Shown in pieces: positions 23,934 to 33,763 of a DNA stretch of 64,000 nucleotides. Source of the DNA: Fragilaria crotonensis (Eukaryota > Bacillariophyta > Fragilariophyceae > Fragilariales > Fragilariaceae); assembly GCA_022925895.1 (NCBI GenBank), contig JAKSYS010000072.1, positions 62,001 to 126,000 on the forward strand. The letters are read 5' to 3'. The translations under genes and the position numbers were made by a program. Position 1 is the stretch's first letter. Each line of letters opens with the position of its first letter. Below the pieces are notes generated by a model. That model was not told the DNA's origin, did no database searches, and saw only the letters and a list, made by a program, of their open reading frames with translations.

Positions 23934-24270
23934 CATTGATAGAGTCGTTCTCTCCGAGTTGATAAACCACTAGCGAATCCAGCGCACAGACTCTTTGGTA
24001 AACCAAGAAATGGACTCCATTAGAGGTGCTAGAACGACGGAACTCGAGCAGTGATAGAGCTATACTCTCAGCGTCGATGAACCACTAATTTCACACTTTC
24101 CAGTGCACTGACTGCAATGTCTTACCAAGCAACTCACTCAAAGTAGGGGTGCTGGCACGACGCAACTCGAGCAGTGTCAGAGCCACTCTCACAGAGTCGA
24201 ATCACTTTCCAGCACTCTGACTGTATGTCCTACCAAGCAACTGAGTCACACTAGAGGTGCGGACACGATG
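23934..24270. repeat. Degenerate tandem repeat, about 110-125 bp units
   Basis: About two and a half copies follow the MogA stop codon. Recurrent blocks are accaagcaact, aggggtgct/agaggtgct, acgacg-aactcgagcagtg, and ctttccag-gca-ctgactg. Unit boundaries fall near 23995, 24120 and 24228. The copies have diverged by substitutions and small indels. The function is unknown. It lies in the 3' region shared by two convergent genes. Confidence 0.75.
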
Positions 24271-24612
24271 GACTTCGGCATCGGCGCAGTCACGGTACAC
24301 AACGAAATACCCAACAAGAGTTGTTCGGTCATTTTGCGTGAACTGTACAATAAAATACATGCGAGAGCTTTGAGTGGACTGCCACGAGCAACACGATCCC
24401 CAAGATCCGTCGAGACGCTATCGCGCTTCAGGCTGAAATGGATCGGGCAGTGTTTCCCGTTGTGTGCGTTTTTTTTCTTTTTCAAATGTTTGGATGCTCT
24501 TTCTTTTTTATTCACTTATTTTTTTTTCTTTTCGTTCACCTTTCTGTTCTCCGATTATACTGCAAATGCACTTGCCGCTGCCAGCGATGGATCTGAACAT
24601 CAGTCACATCCT
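24271..24612. other. 3' intergenic segment with T-rich tract
   Basis: The segment lies between the tandem repeat and the stop codon of the RGG gene. It contains long T/C-rich runs at about 24468-24550. Its open frame is low-complexity and not credible as a gene. It probably holds 3' UTR sequence of the minus-strand RGG gene. Confidence 0.45.
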
Positions 24613-26561
24613 TCAGCCTTGAGCAGCATCTCCGTCTCCACCACCGTTGCCCTCTGCTCCGCCACCAGTGGCACCTCCTGTTTCGCCGTCCTTCTTGCGG
24701 ACCCACTGCTTGGACGCTAGAATGGTCGCGACATGCTGGTAGCTACCGCGACCGCGACCACGCCCTCCTCGGTAGAATCCACGCCCAGCTCCTCGTCCAC
24801 CAAAGGCTGCAGCAACAATTGGAGAAGGATGTACTGCTGCTGCATCCGCGCTAGGATCGCGTCCAGCGGACTGCTGACCTTCTCCTCCATCACCTTCCTC
24901 AGTGACGCCAACTTCTTCGCCCTCACCATGGAAACGGCCACCTCGGCCTCGCCCTCCGCCTCGACCCAACGAGTGAACAAAGCGCCCTCGGCCCCTTCCT
25001 CGACCAAATCTACCACCCCTGCCATGGTAGCCGCCGTGATAACCTTGGTAGCCATATCCTCCGCCATACCCGTCATCGTAATAACCTTGATCATAGTAAC
25101 CTTGATCGTAATAACCTTGATCGTGATAACCTTGATCATAATAACCATCGTCGTGATATCCTTCATCATACCCACTTTCTTGGTGGGATAAGTCGGTTTG
25201 ATTTTCACCATTGTCTTCACCTCCTTGTCCCTCACCTCCCTCGTCTACTCGCTGACGCTTGACAGGTGGACCCCTCCCAGGCGCCCACTCGCGACCACCG
25301 CGTCCGAAACGCCCACCGCCGCGTTCAAATCGACCACCCCCACCTCTTTCGATATGGCTATCGTGTAAGCCTCCTCTAGCACCGAGTCGGCCTCCTTCGC
25401 GCCCTCCGCCTCGGCCTCCTTCGCGCCCTCCGCCTCGGCCAGCTGGAATGTAATCAACATCTTGATTCAAAGCAACATCCTGCTCACGACCACGTCGATA
25501 GCCAGAGATTCGCCCTCTCCCACCATCTCGGCCTCCACCCCATCCCGCAGAGGTGAAGTTATCGCGTTCTACTTCTTCCCCACTTTCGGCCCCGCGACGC
25601 TTCCCTGAATCATCGCGTCCAGCCCCTCGTCCTGGACCATCGGCATGCCTCCCACCTCGCCCTAGGCGATCACCACCGCCTCCACCTCGTCCTCCTCGGT
25701 CATCACGACCAGCTGCTCGCCCAAGCCTACCATCATTTCTTCCACCTCGCGCTCCTCGATCATCATGTCGTCCTCCACGATCATCATGTCGTCCTCCGCG
25801 ATCATCATGTCGTCCTCCTCGCCCACCGCGATCGTCACGACCATGACCCCGTCCCCCTCGACCGTCACGTCCAGCAGCTCGTCCGCTATTTCCTCCGCCT
25901 CGTTCGTTTCTCCTTTCGTTCCGTCCGTCATCACGGTCGCTACCGGCGTTACGCATGTCTCTGGTGTCTGAATTCGTCAAACGTTCAAAGGCTTTCTTGT
26001 TTCGATCATGTCCTTCGTTACGTTTTTCCGCGTTGTTGGTAGCCGGCTTCGCATGGACCGCCTCGCTCTTGGTTTCTTTCTTACTGCCCGCACCATTGCG
26101 AGAAGATCCCAACGCGCCAGACATGGTGAGTGCATTGCCAGCTCCTGACGCCTGACGAAGTGTTTGAGTCGGTGCTTCAAACAGAATGGGATGACGAAAA
26201 AACCAATGACTGTTCTTACCTTCACGGACACCACGCGAGCCGATGTTCCACCTTCAACCCCCTGTTCTTGTTGTTGTCCAACGTCATCAACTGCAGCCTT
26301 GCCTCTTCGAAAGTAGTTATTTAACAAGAGCCCAATGCGTTCAGCACATTCTCCACCATAAATGTCATCCAATTCGTTTTCCATTTCCGGTACACTTTTT
26401 CCATTTTGAATCATCACGACCGTAAAGTTGAGCAAATCTGACATTTCTCCATCATCTTCCACCAACTCCTTGAGGGATTCGTCGAATATTTGACGCAGGC
26501 TTTCCACCTCGTTCGGACCCAACCGAATGCTTTCGCGGCGTGCGGTGGATGCGTTTGACAT
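24613..26561 (-). CDS. RGG-rich RNA-binding protein with a PWI/Nab2-like N-terminal domain
   Basis: Two exons: 26561-26220 and 26151-24613, with a 68-nt GT-AG intron (gtaagaac...cgtcag). The protein has 626 residues. Residues of about 12-95 form a helical domain (LRQIFDESLKELVEDDGE, DLLNFTVVMIQNGKSVPEME, LDDIYGGECAERIGLLL) that resembles the PWI-like fold at the N-terminus of Nab2/ZC3H14-type nuclear RNA-binding proteins. This assignment is tentative. The rest is a disordered arginine-glycine region with RHDDRGG repeats, GGRGGGREGGR blocks and a tyrosine-rich YYDQGY repeat cluster. It ends with a short conserved-looking motif ATILASKQWVRKK. Such proteins bind RNA and take part in mRNA packaging or polyadenylation control, mostly in the nucleus. 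RGG arginines are typical methylation sites. Confidence 0.75.
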
Positions 26562-27578
26562 TCTTTTTGTATTGCGTGTGTTTGCGTGTATGTATGTTGA
26601 TCAAAATCAAACTCGACAGCGTTTCTGGCGTCACTGAGAATTGAGTTGGGTGGCAAAGGTCGCGATGAATGCGGTGTTGTAGGTGTCAACCGAAACGACG
26701 ACCCTTCCAATGAATCTCGCGGACTGTGTCTCTATATGGTGGGGAATTCGATACGATTCGGGATCCAACCAAATGCGGAGTGAGGGGTATCAATCAAGTG
26801 TATGAGGTGCTGTTGACTGCAGAGGTACACCTTCGTGATAGACATCTAATGTACTCAAAGTATGGCAACACCGATGCACGACGTGCTCAAAAAGTCTAAC
26901 TGTGTAGTTCGCTTCACGCATACGGAGACACACCTACAGGCGTCTGCACCGATGGCAGGTGGCAGGGTGGCCCGGAAAGCCCAAACATGGAAACCATGAC
27001 AAACCATTCGTAAGCAGGACCGATGGCCAGACGACAAAGAACACATACTGTACAGCTTACAGCCAATCGCTAATCGCTCTATCAGTTAACATATCTCTGT
27101 GATTTATACATGTCTGAAGAATGTATGACATAAAACAGTAGTACTGTAGTAATTCTGGTAATACTACGGCCTACGATCTACGGTAATACATACGTAACTG
27201 CACTCTACAAGTACTCCAGTACAGCACTACAGTCGTTTGTTCACCGTTCCCCTTGCTGATGTTACATGTCCTTCGGGGGACATAGCGGTGTCGGCCTAAG
27301 TCGTCCGAAGCATTACGAAGTTTCGAATAAAGATGTAACACCAACGTACGGAACCATATTCGCAGGTGTTCCCTCTAGTTCAAAGTAATGTTCCCCTGAA
27401 GGATCCCCGGAGAATGAAAGACGTTGAACGGAGCAGATACATTATCATGATCGACAGGCCCTGAAACCGCAGGAACACACATGTCCCCTTGCACTGTGTG
27501 CAGCACTTGCACAAAAACACGTGTTGCTCTGACAACTAAATGCTGCCTAATCTCAGTCCGCCGAAGCCTCAGTATGTC
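26562..27578. other. Intergenic: RGG-gene promoter and CtpA 3' region
   Basis: About 1 kb with no gene. It includes the upstream region of the RGG gene (26562-26750), GTAC-type palindromes near 27130-27240, and a small perfect hairpin atgtcc-ttcggg-ggacat near 27270. No conserved protein is encoded on either strand. Confidence 0.5.
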
Positions 27579-29023
27579 CTACAAGACACCCTCCAGACAT
27601 ATGGAGGCTGCCACTTTTGCCTCGCACTCGGGCTTCACGAAATCGGGTACAATTCCCACTCCTTGTATATCTCTACCATTGGGAGTCAGATACTTTGCCT
27701 TTGTAATGGCAATCCCACTTCCATCTCCGAGCGGTCCCTGCACATTTTGAATCCGACCCTTGCCGAATGTTTTAGCTGCCGACCCCACCACGGTGGCTCG
27801 ACCATTGTCTTGGAGGGCCGCCGTGAGAATTTCGGATGCACTAGCGGTGCGCTCGTCCACTAGCACGTAGAGCGGATCCATCGTGTCGGCGCCAACACCG
27901 TCGGCAGTGTATGGAACGGAATTCGCGACGCGATCCGACGATTCCGTCATGATGAGCGCCTGTCGAGGGAGGAATAGTTGTGCCACCTCGACGCCGGCGG
28001 GCATGTATCCTCCAGCGTTGCCACGGAGGTCTAATACTAAAATTGAAGCACCCTGATCTTTTACATCCTTGAGGGCTTGCATGACTTTGGACACTGTCTC
28101 TTGTTGAGTGAAACTAGAAATTTTGACAAGGCCGACTTTCTTGTCGTTCTTGGAACGAAAGACGGAACTTTCCACTGACTTGAGCTGGATGGGAGCCCTC
28201 ATCACTGTGAGCTGTGTCGTGGGCGAACCTGACGAAATGGTACCATCTTGTCGAATGGTCAGAGTCACAGTCGTTCCTGCCTCTCCGCGACACATGGCCG
28301 CGACAACTTCTGCCGTGGCACTTCGGACGTCAACACCATCCACTTGCACTACAATATCCCCGGGCAGAATTCCTGCCTTTGCCGCTGGCCCATCAGTGAC
28401 TGTATTCAGTATCATCACGTGACCCGATCTGGGATCGAGAAGCAGCTGCACCCCAATTCCAGCTGACGTGGTCGGCGTGTTCCGCGCGTAGGCCGCCGTG
28501 AGAGCTTCGTATTGATCAGGGGTCAAGAAACGAGTGTAAGGGTCTCCCAAGGCTTTCAGCATCGTTCGAATCGTTGCATAGACTTGTTCAGAGTCATCAG
28601 GTCCTAAATAAGTTACTTTTGGACAGCTTCAAGTCGTTTTTGTCTCCAGCCAGTCTCACCCAAGCCATTGTAGGTCTTGTCGACGAACTGTCTCGTCACT
28701 TCCTTCCAAACATCGTCGACGAGCAATTGTTGTTCGGATAGGGCGGAGGCGCGAGCGAGTTGGATGGAAGCAATGGGTTGGTGGTGATGTGGGACGTGTA
28801 GTTGAATATGAACGGGTGCTATTAGGGTTGTCAGAAACAACGCTGCCGCAGGGAGAAAGGCCACTGTCGATTGGCGTGGGATCTCCCGAACCTCAACTGA
28901 TCGTACAGGAGCATCTGTCGTTGTCTTCCAACGAGGTGTCACCAATGCAGCAATTGTATTCGGTGCTGCATGCACAAGGTTGGACGCCAACAGTACCCAA
29001 ACAAGCAACCTTTCATGTCTCAT
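27579..29023 (-). CDS. C-terminal processing peptidase (CtpA-like, S41), predicted plastid lumen; one-base frame offset
   Basis: The protein starts with a hydrophobic signal (MRHERLLVWVLLASNLVHA), has a second hydrophobic stretch near residues 50-70 (VAFLPAAALFLTTLIAP), and then a mature domain with a PDZ domain (AGIGVQLLLDP...AKAGILPGDIVVQVDG) and a peptidase S41 core. The Ser/Lys dyad is visible in ERTASASEIL and KTFGKGRIQ. In plants and algae CtpA trims the C-terminus of photosystem II protein D1 in the thylakoid lumen, and the double hydrophobic leader fits that route. The frame shifts near 28617: EAVQK should run into VTYLGPDDSEQ, which requires one more A in the caaaag run. I read this as an assembly indel, because both sides are well conserved. 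A 13-nt intron is the only splicing alternative and is implausibly short. Confidence 0.85.
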
Positions 29024-30068
29024 TGTCCAGAATCAATGATGCAACCAAAGATTGATGGCAGTTGACTGATGTCATGAATGTCGGTGTCCTTCGGAGTCCC
29101 ACGTCCAGCGAGCGGACAGTGTACCGTGTATGACGATGCCACTGTCCGCTGTCCAGCGGTACGTAACTCTACCTAGAACCTAGAACGTCGTGCAGCTCCG
29201 TATACAGTAAATGTAGTGCCAACGGGGCCGTGCGGATCGCATTTTGTTTGCAACTGACGACATGACGACAGCACGGTTCGTGATTACTTTACATAATAAG
29301 ATTTTCTTTTCGGTCCGGACGAAATACTGCCGTAGCCCAGATACGGAAAGCCCGGCCAGACAATTGTCGTCCCAGTCATTTAACGTCTCTATTGGCGTAC
29401 GAAACTATTAGTACTCACTTTACATAATAAAGCCCGCCCGGCCAGACAATTGTAGTCCCTGTCATTTAACGTCTCTGTTGCCGGACGAAACTATTAGTAC
29501 TCATTGCCGTAGCCATACAGTGTATGTACCGATACTACTGAAGCAATGAGTACCGATACTACCGGTCCGGACGAAATACTGCCGTAGCCCAGATAGGGAA
29601 AGCCCGGCCAGACAATTGTCGTCCCAGTCATTTAACGTCTCTATTGCCGGACGAAACTATTAGTACTCATTGCCGTAGGCATACAGTGTACCGATACCAC
29701 TGAAGCAATGAGTTCCGGCGATACTACTACGAGCACAAGTAGCCCAGCAGCGGCCTTGGGCGACATATCCACATTAATATATAGTTTTAATAGTTATAAA
29801 CTCATGACTCATGACCAAAATTTAAAACCTCGAGCTGAAGTGCGCCAGCGACTCTCCAACACGACACCAAGTGCCCCGTTCGCACTGAGAGGTGAGAGCC
29901 GACGTACTTCAAGTCGAAACAGAATACGCCAATTACAACATTCAAGAACAGGCAACACACAACAAGCCTAATGAGGATAAGATAGAGATTGTTCTGTCAC
30001 ACACAAGCCAACACTGTACCTCACATATCGGTTTCTTTGCTACATTTGTCCGTCGCTGTATTGTGCTG
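29024..30068. other. Intergenic interval containing a tandem repeat block
   Basis: About 1 kb separates CtpA and the GtrA-like gene, which are transcribed away from each other. Apart from the repeat block at 29283-29715 and an AT-rich patch (29770-29830), nothing is recognised. It presumably contains both promoters. Confidence 0.5.
29283..29715. repeat. Imperfect direct repeats, about three copies
   Basis: The core agcccg-(cccg)gccagacaattgt-gtccc-gtcatttaacgtctct-ttg-c-acgaaactattagtactca occurs at about 29340-29418, 29427-29506 and 29597-29672. Longer flanks are shared pairwise: cggtccggacgaaatactgccgtagccc at 29313 and 29563, and ttactttacataataa at 29285 and 29416. The copies are at least 90 percent alike by eye. 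No terminal repeats or coding potential are seen, so this looks like local segmental duplication. Confidence 0.8.
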
Positions 30069-31024
30069 ATGGTCCTTCCTTTCTCAGCAACAGCAGCACT
30101 TGCTGTCGTCGATGCGATTAGCCGTGCTCCCAGTGGCCGGAATGCGCTCATCCTAGAGGAACTTAGAGGTGGCGCCCGTGTTGCCGCGGTTGCCATTCCG
30201 TGTCTATCACCTCGACATCGCTCCCCCAGCCACTTATATCATCGAGTCTCCACTCAATTTTATGATCATTGGCCCGAACCACTCCGATTCTTTGTCAGTG
30301 GGAATGTCGGCAATGTCATATTCTTTTCATTGGAACGCTTGCTGCATTCCCTCCTGAATCACAATCTGAAACGACTGCCGGCCTTGTTGATCGAATACAA
30401 GGATGGTGCATCCTTCATGATGGCGTATTTTCTGCATATCCTCGCTCAACACTGGTTACATGCCTTTTTAGTTTACGGCATGCATACCATCTCCACTCCA
30501 CAAAAGTACCTTAAAACCTTGATTGGGTGCTATTCCACGTAAGTCAACACGCGTGGGAGTTTGTTTCAAACCTCTGTGTTGAGTGCGTACTGAACGACTC
30601 CTTCCTCCATACTTCCTTCTCACCGCATTATCTTGTTTGCTACAGTTACATGGGTGCCATGGTCGGATCCACAATACTCAACTCTAAACTGATTAAATGG
30701 GGCTTCAGTCGCACCCTCGCATTCGTCCTGACCGTGTGGACCTTTGCCTGTTTCAACTTTTTCATTCTCAAATTCCTCCACACGATTGGAGCTGAACCAA
30801 CACAACTAGCCGATTCGCCTGTGAAGACAACAAACCCAACTAACATTGGAAAGGATGCCACAAGACCAAGGAGCAACATATCCACTCTTGAGCCAACGAC
30901 ATTGTTGAGGCGCATGCGAGGAGGTGATGATGGCTCGTTGTTTTCGGTTGTTGCTGGAGGTAATAGAAGTATCCACGACTTTGTATGCTCTGTTGGAGTG
31001 CCTATAAAGATACAGGATAGCTGA
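30069..31024 (+). CDS. GtrA-like multi-pass membrane protein, diatom family
   Basis: Two exons, 30069-30538 and 30646-31024, with a 107-nt GT-AG intron (acgtaagt...tacag); 282 residues. The core, residues of about 65-180, reads RFFVSGNVGNVIFFSLERLL, YFLHILAQHWLHAFLVYG, STPQKYLKTLIGCYS, and TILNSKLIKWGFSRTLAFVLT. This matches a GtrA-like family common in diatoms, with four predicted membrane segments. GtrA proteins are thought to move lipid-linked sugars across membranes, but the diatom branch has no known function. The N-terminus (MVLPFSATAALAVVDAIS) could be a signal anchor. The C-terminal 80 residues are polar. The ATG at 30069 is the only in-frame start upstream of the core. Confidence 0.7.
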
Positions 31025-31305
31025 CAATTTCAATCGAGCCCTAATTGGTTGGAGGGTTGTTTGCTACGCGACAAAATACTAGCTTTTCCCTTCATATTAT
31101 ATGTTCTTCAGGGACTCACTTGCCATCTAAGTGAAGCTGCGTTTGTTGTCTGCTCCATACTTTCCGCTTTCATTTCACTACATGTTGTAGAAATTCTAAC
31201 TAAAGAGTATCAACGTATCAACTAGGTGTGGGTTTTTGGACGGCACCCAATGGTTGGATCCTAATGATCGCCCTTCGCCAGCTATTCAACAGTCGGCCCT
31301 CAGTT

Positions 31306-32792
31306 TCATTTCTTGTCCGTCATGGTCATAACATCGTTTACATACTTGAGAAGCATCTGATCCAGCTTCGCCTGTGGATCAAACAAAGGATTGACTTGAC
31401 CGCCCTTCAAACCACATACCAAGTGATTCACATCGCGGTGCTCCGCTTCATCCGCTCGGACCGCCTTGATCAAATCCAAGACGGTGCCATCTTCTCCCAA
31501 CTTCCAGTAAGAAATGGCAATCTTGGGTGCACGGTCGTACTTCCACTGCGCCAACTCAGTGCCTTCGGGAGCGTGCTCAATTGCTTCGATAATCTTGGTG
31601 TATGTGCTGCACGCCTCCTCTTCGATATACCCAACGAAGCGATGGCAAAAGGCGGGGCTAATCAAGTACGCGGTGAGGAATGCCAATCCAAAACCGAACT
31701 GACCACCAATGACAGCGGCTCGAAAAAGTCGGGATGGGTCTCTCATACTGACAAATGTGAGGAGACTGCCAGTAGAATGCGAGGTGAGTTAACGTATGTT
31801 ATCGTCCCATACGCGAGATAGGAAAGATTATACAACGATAGAGACTTACTGCATGCGTTCATTGTTGGCTTCCTCCAAGAACATTTGAAGCATGCCGCCA
31901 TCGCGTTCCATGGTTCGCAGACTCCTGAAGTGACGAACAATAGCGGCAACCATTCCAGGTACCGCTGCTACAGTCTCCAAGTAGATTACGCGATTCAAAA
32001 TGTTGGGAATTGTGATGCTGTCGTTCTTCCAACCAGTCGCATTGTCGAAAAAGAATCGTACAACCTTGACTGCGTTATAAGCCAGCTTGTCACGAATACC
32101 GACAGGCTCCAAATGCGTGAGCTTGACATCCAACTCTTCTGGAGTGTAGAACCCATGCGACTTGCCGGTCATCATGTACTCGGCAGCACATCGTCCCACA
32201 CCGAGGGGATGCCTTTCACCATCCTTGAAGTGTTCCGAGTCCTTTTCCTGCTTGTTGGCTGCAACAAAGTCGATAGCTTCGATGAATCGATCAAACGAGA
32301 CAGATTGACCAGCCTTGCCGGCATAGAAGAGCTCTCCAATCTCGTGAATTTCTTCCTCTGAAAACGAGCGATTGTGCTTGTAAAGGAGGCGTTTGAGCTC
32401 CTCCGAATCGATCCTAGGATAGGGATGCCCAGTCAGCAAAGGTTGTCTAAGAAACCCATTTGACCTCACTGCAGGCCAGGACTTCTTCATATATGAACTT
32501 GCCTTCCGTCCGAGTTGGCGTCGACTTCCATCAACTCGGCTTTAATTTGACGTACGATTGCCATATCGAGGGCCTTGAGAGTTCTTTCTACCTTGCCAAC
32601 TTCCTTCACAGGAACATCAAGACCTCCATCAACGCTGACAGTTGAGTGGAATCTCGGAGTATCAGGGAATCGGAGGAATGTAGTCTGCGAGTAGTTGGCG
32701 ACAACAGAAAGCGTCTGCGGAGTGAATGCACGCTTTAGCGCTTGAACAGATGGACCCTTCGTGACTAGGCGCATAGCCGTGGTAGAGATCAT
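31306..32792 (-). CDS. Mitochondrial alternative oxidase with an N-terminal EF-hand
   Basis: Three exons: 32792-32503, 32413-31850 and 31765-31306; 437 residues. Residues 1-50 are basic and Ser/Thr-rich, fitting a mitochondrial presequence. Residues 91-102 (DANSDGRIDSEE) form a canonical EF-hand calcium loop with acids at positions 1, 3, 5, 9 and 12, followed by a degenerate second hand. The alternative oxidase domain (about 190-430) has the di-iron ligand motifs YLET, NNERMHL, YIEEEA and RADEAEHRDVNH. AOX oxidises ubiquinol directly to water and bypasses complexes III and IV. The EF-hand suggests calcium control, which is inference. Intron 1 (32414-32502) is GC-AG (AG|gcaagt...ctag) and interrupts the EF loop codon for Arg97. 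Intron 2 (31766-31849) is GT-AG and splits the His codon of NERMH. It is head-to-head with WDR24. Confidence 0.92.
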
Positions 32793-33763
32793 AGTGGTGA
32801 ATTGGTTGGCGACGTTGGGGTAGGTGATGGTTTTTGTTACGTTTTCAGTGGAAAGTTATGTCGTCAGAAAGTTGGCAACCCAATAATGGCGAAGAACTAT
32901 ATCTTGTCATTAACGAGTACATTACGCTGAGTCACGTGGAACGTGCCGTATGCCGAGATAGGCCTCGGAAATCCCGGAAGTTCACAACACGACCAAAATC
33001 AGTCAATCGAAGTAGGTGACGTCACCGTCCAAGAATCATTTGATCATTTCGTTTCTCCGATTTCATTTTTTTGTCGTGCATGGGGGAAGTACGTCTGAAA
33101 GAGGCCCTTCCCGGAGAAATCCCACGTCGTGATAGGGATGCATAAATGCAAAATGAAGCAACAGGTATGCAGGTATGGTAGATGGTAGGACTCCTACTAC
33201 CGTTGGCTACTGTTCATACTGTGTACTCCGAGTATGAAGTATGAATGGATGTGACCAAATGCAGCCAATTCGGCATTCCATTTTTATTTAAAAAAAGAAA
33301 TGACGCACACAAATGCGCACTGCACTCAATACGGCAGGTGGACAATAAGTACTTACGTATACCGTATACCAGTTACTCGTATGCCGTTTGCCGTATATCA
33401 TACGTCGTACAGAATGTGATAAAAAGGAAGAGGACGCTGTACAGCTAGCTGTACATACGCTCACACGAACTCCCAGCTCCCAGCATCTCCCACCTACCAC
33501 TGACGTACGACAGTACATTGCACATGCAGTCCCATGGTGCCACAGCACTACAGTACCAGGTGTTTCAGTGTTCAGTGTGAAGTGTTCGCATATATTGCAA
33601 TCTTCGCCATCACACGGATCATGTAGATTTCGCCTCTCTCACATTCATCGAGCCGATTGACAGAGTCTTCGCAGCATACTTGGCACGACCATCATCGACT
33701 TCCCTCTTCCACCATTTAATTTTTCCTGGGCCCTCCAGTGGTTGAAATTCATTTCGTTACAAT
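32793..33763. other. Divergent promoter region of AOX and WDR24
   Basis: About 970 bp. It contains a dense cluster of GTAC-, ATAC- and TACG-type palindromic words (33340-33560) and no plausible gene. Transcripts of the AOX gene (leftward) and WDR24 (rightward) must both start here. I can assign no specific regulatory motif. Confidence 0.5.

Noticed and set aside
25050-25160. Short regular repeats that could suggest a CRISPR-like array
   Set aside because: The units encode the in-frame YYDQGY repeat of the RGG protein. There are no unique spacers, and the genome is eukaryotic.
27265-27285. Hairpin atgtcc-ttcggg-ggacat resembling a bacterial terminator
   Set aside because: It is a small isolated palindrome in a eukaryotic spacer with no T-run and no gene end at that place.
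28597-28620. A 13-nt intron (gtaacttatttag) to explain the CtpA frame change
   Set aside because: It is far below any plausible intron size. One missing A in a homopolymer restores the conserved sequence more simply.
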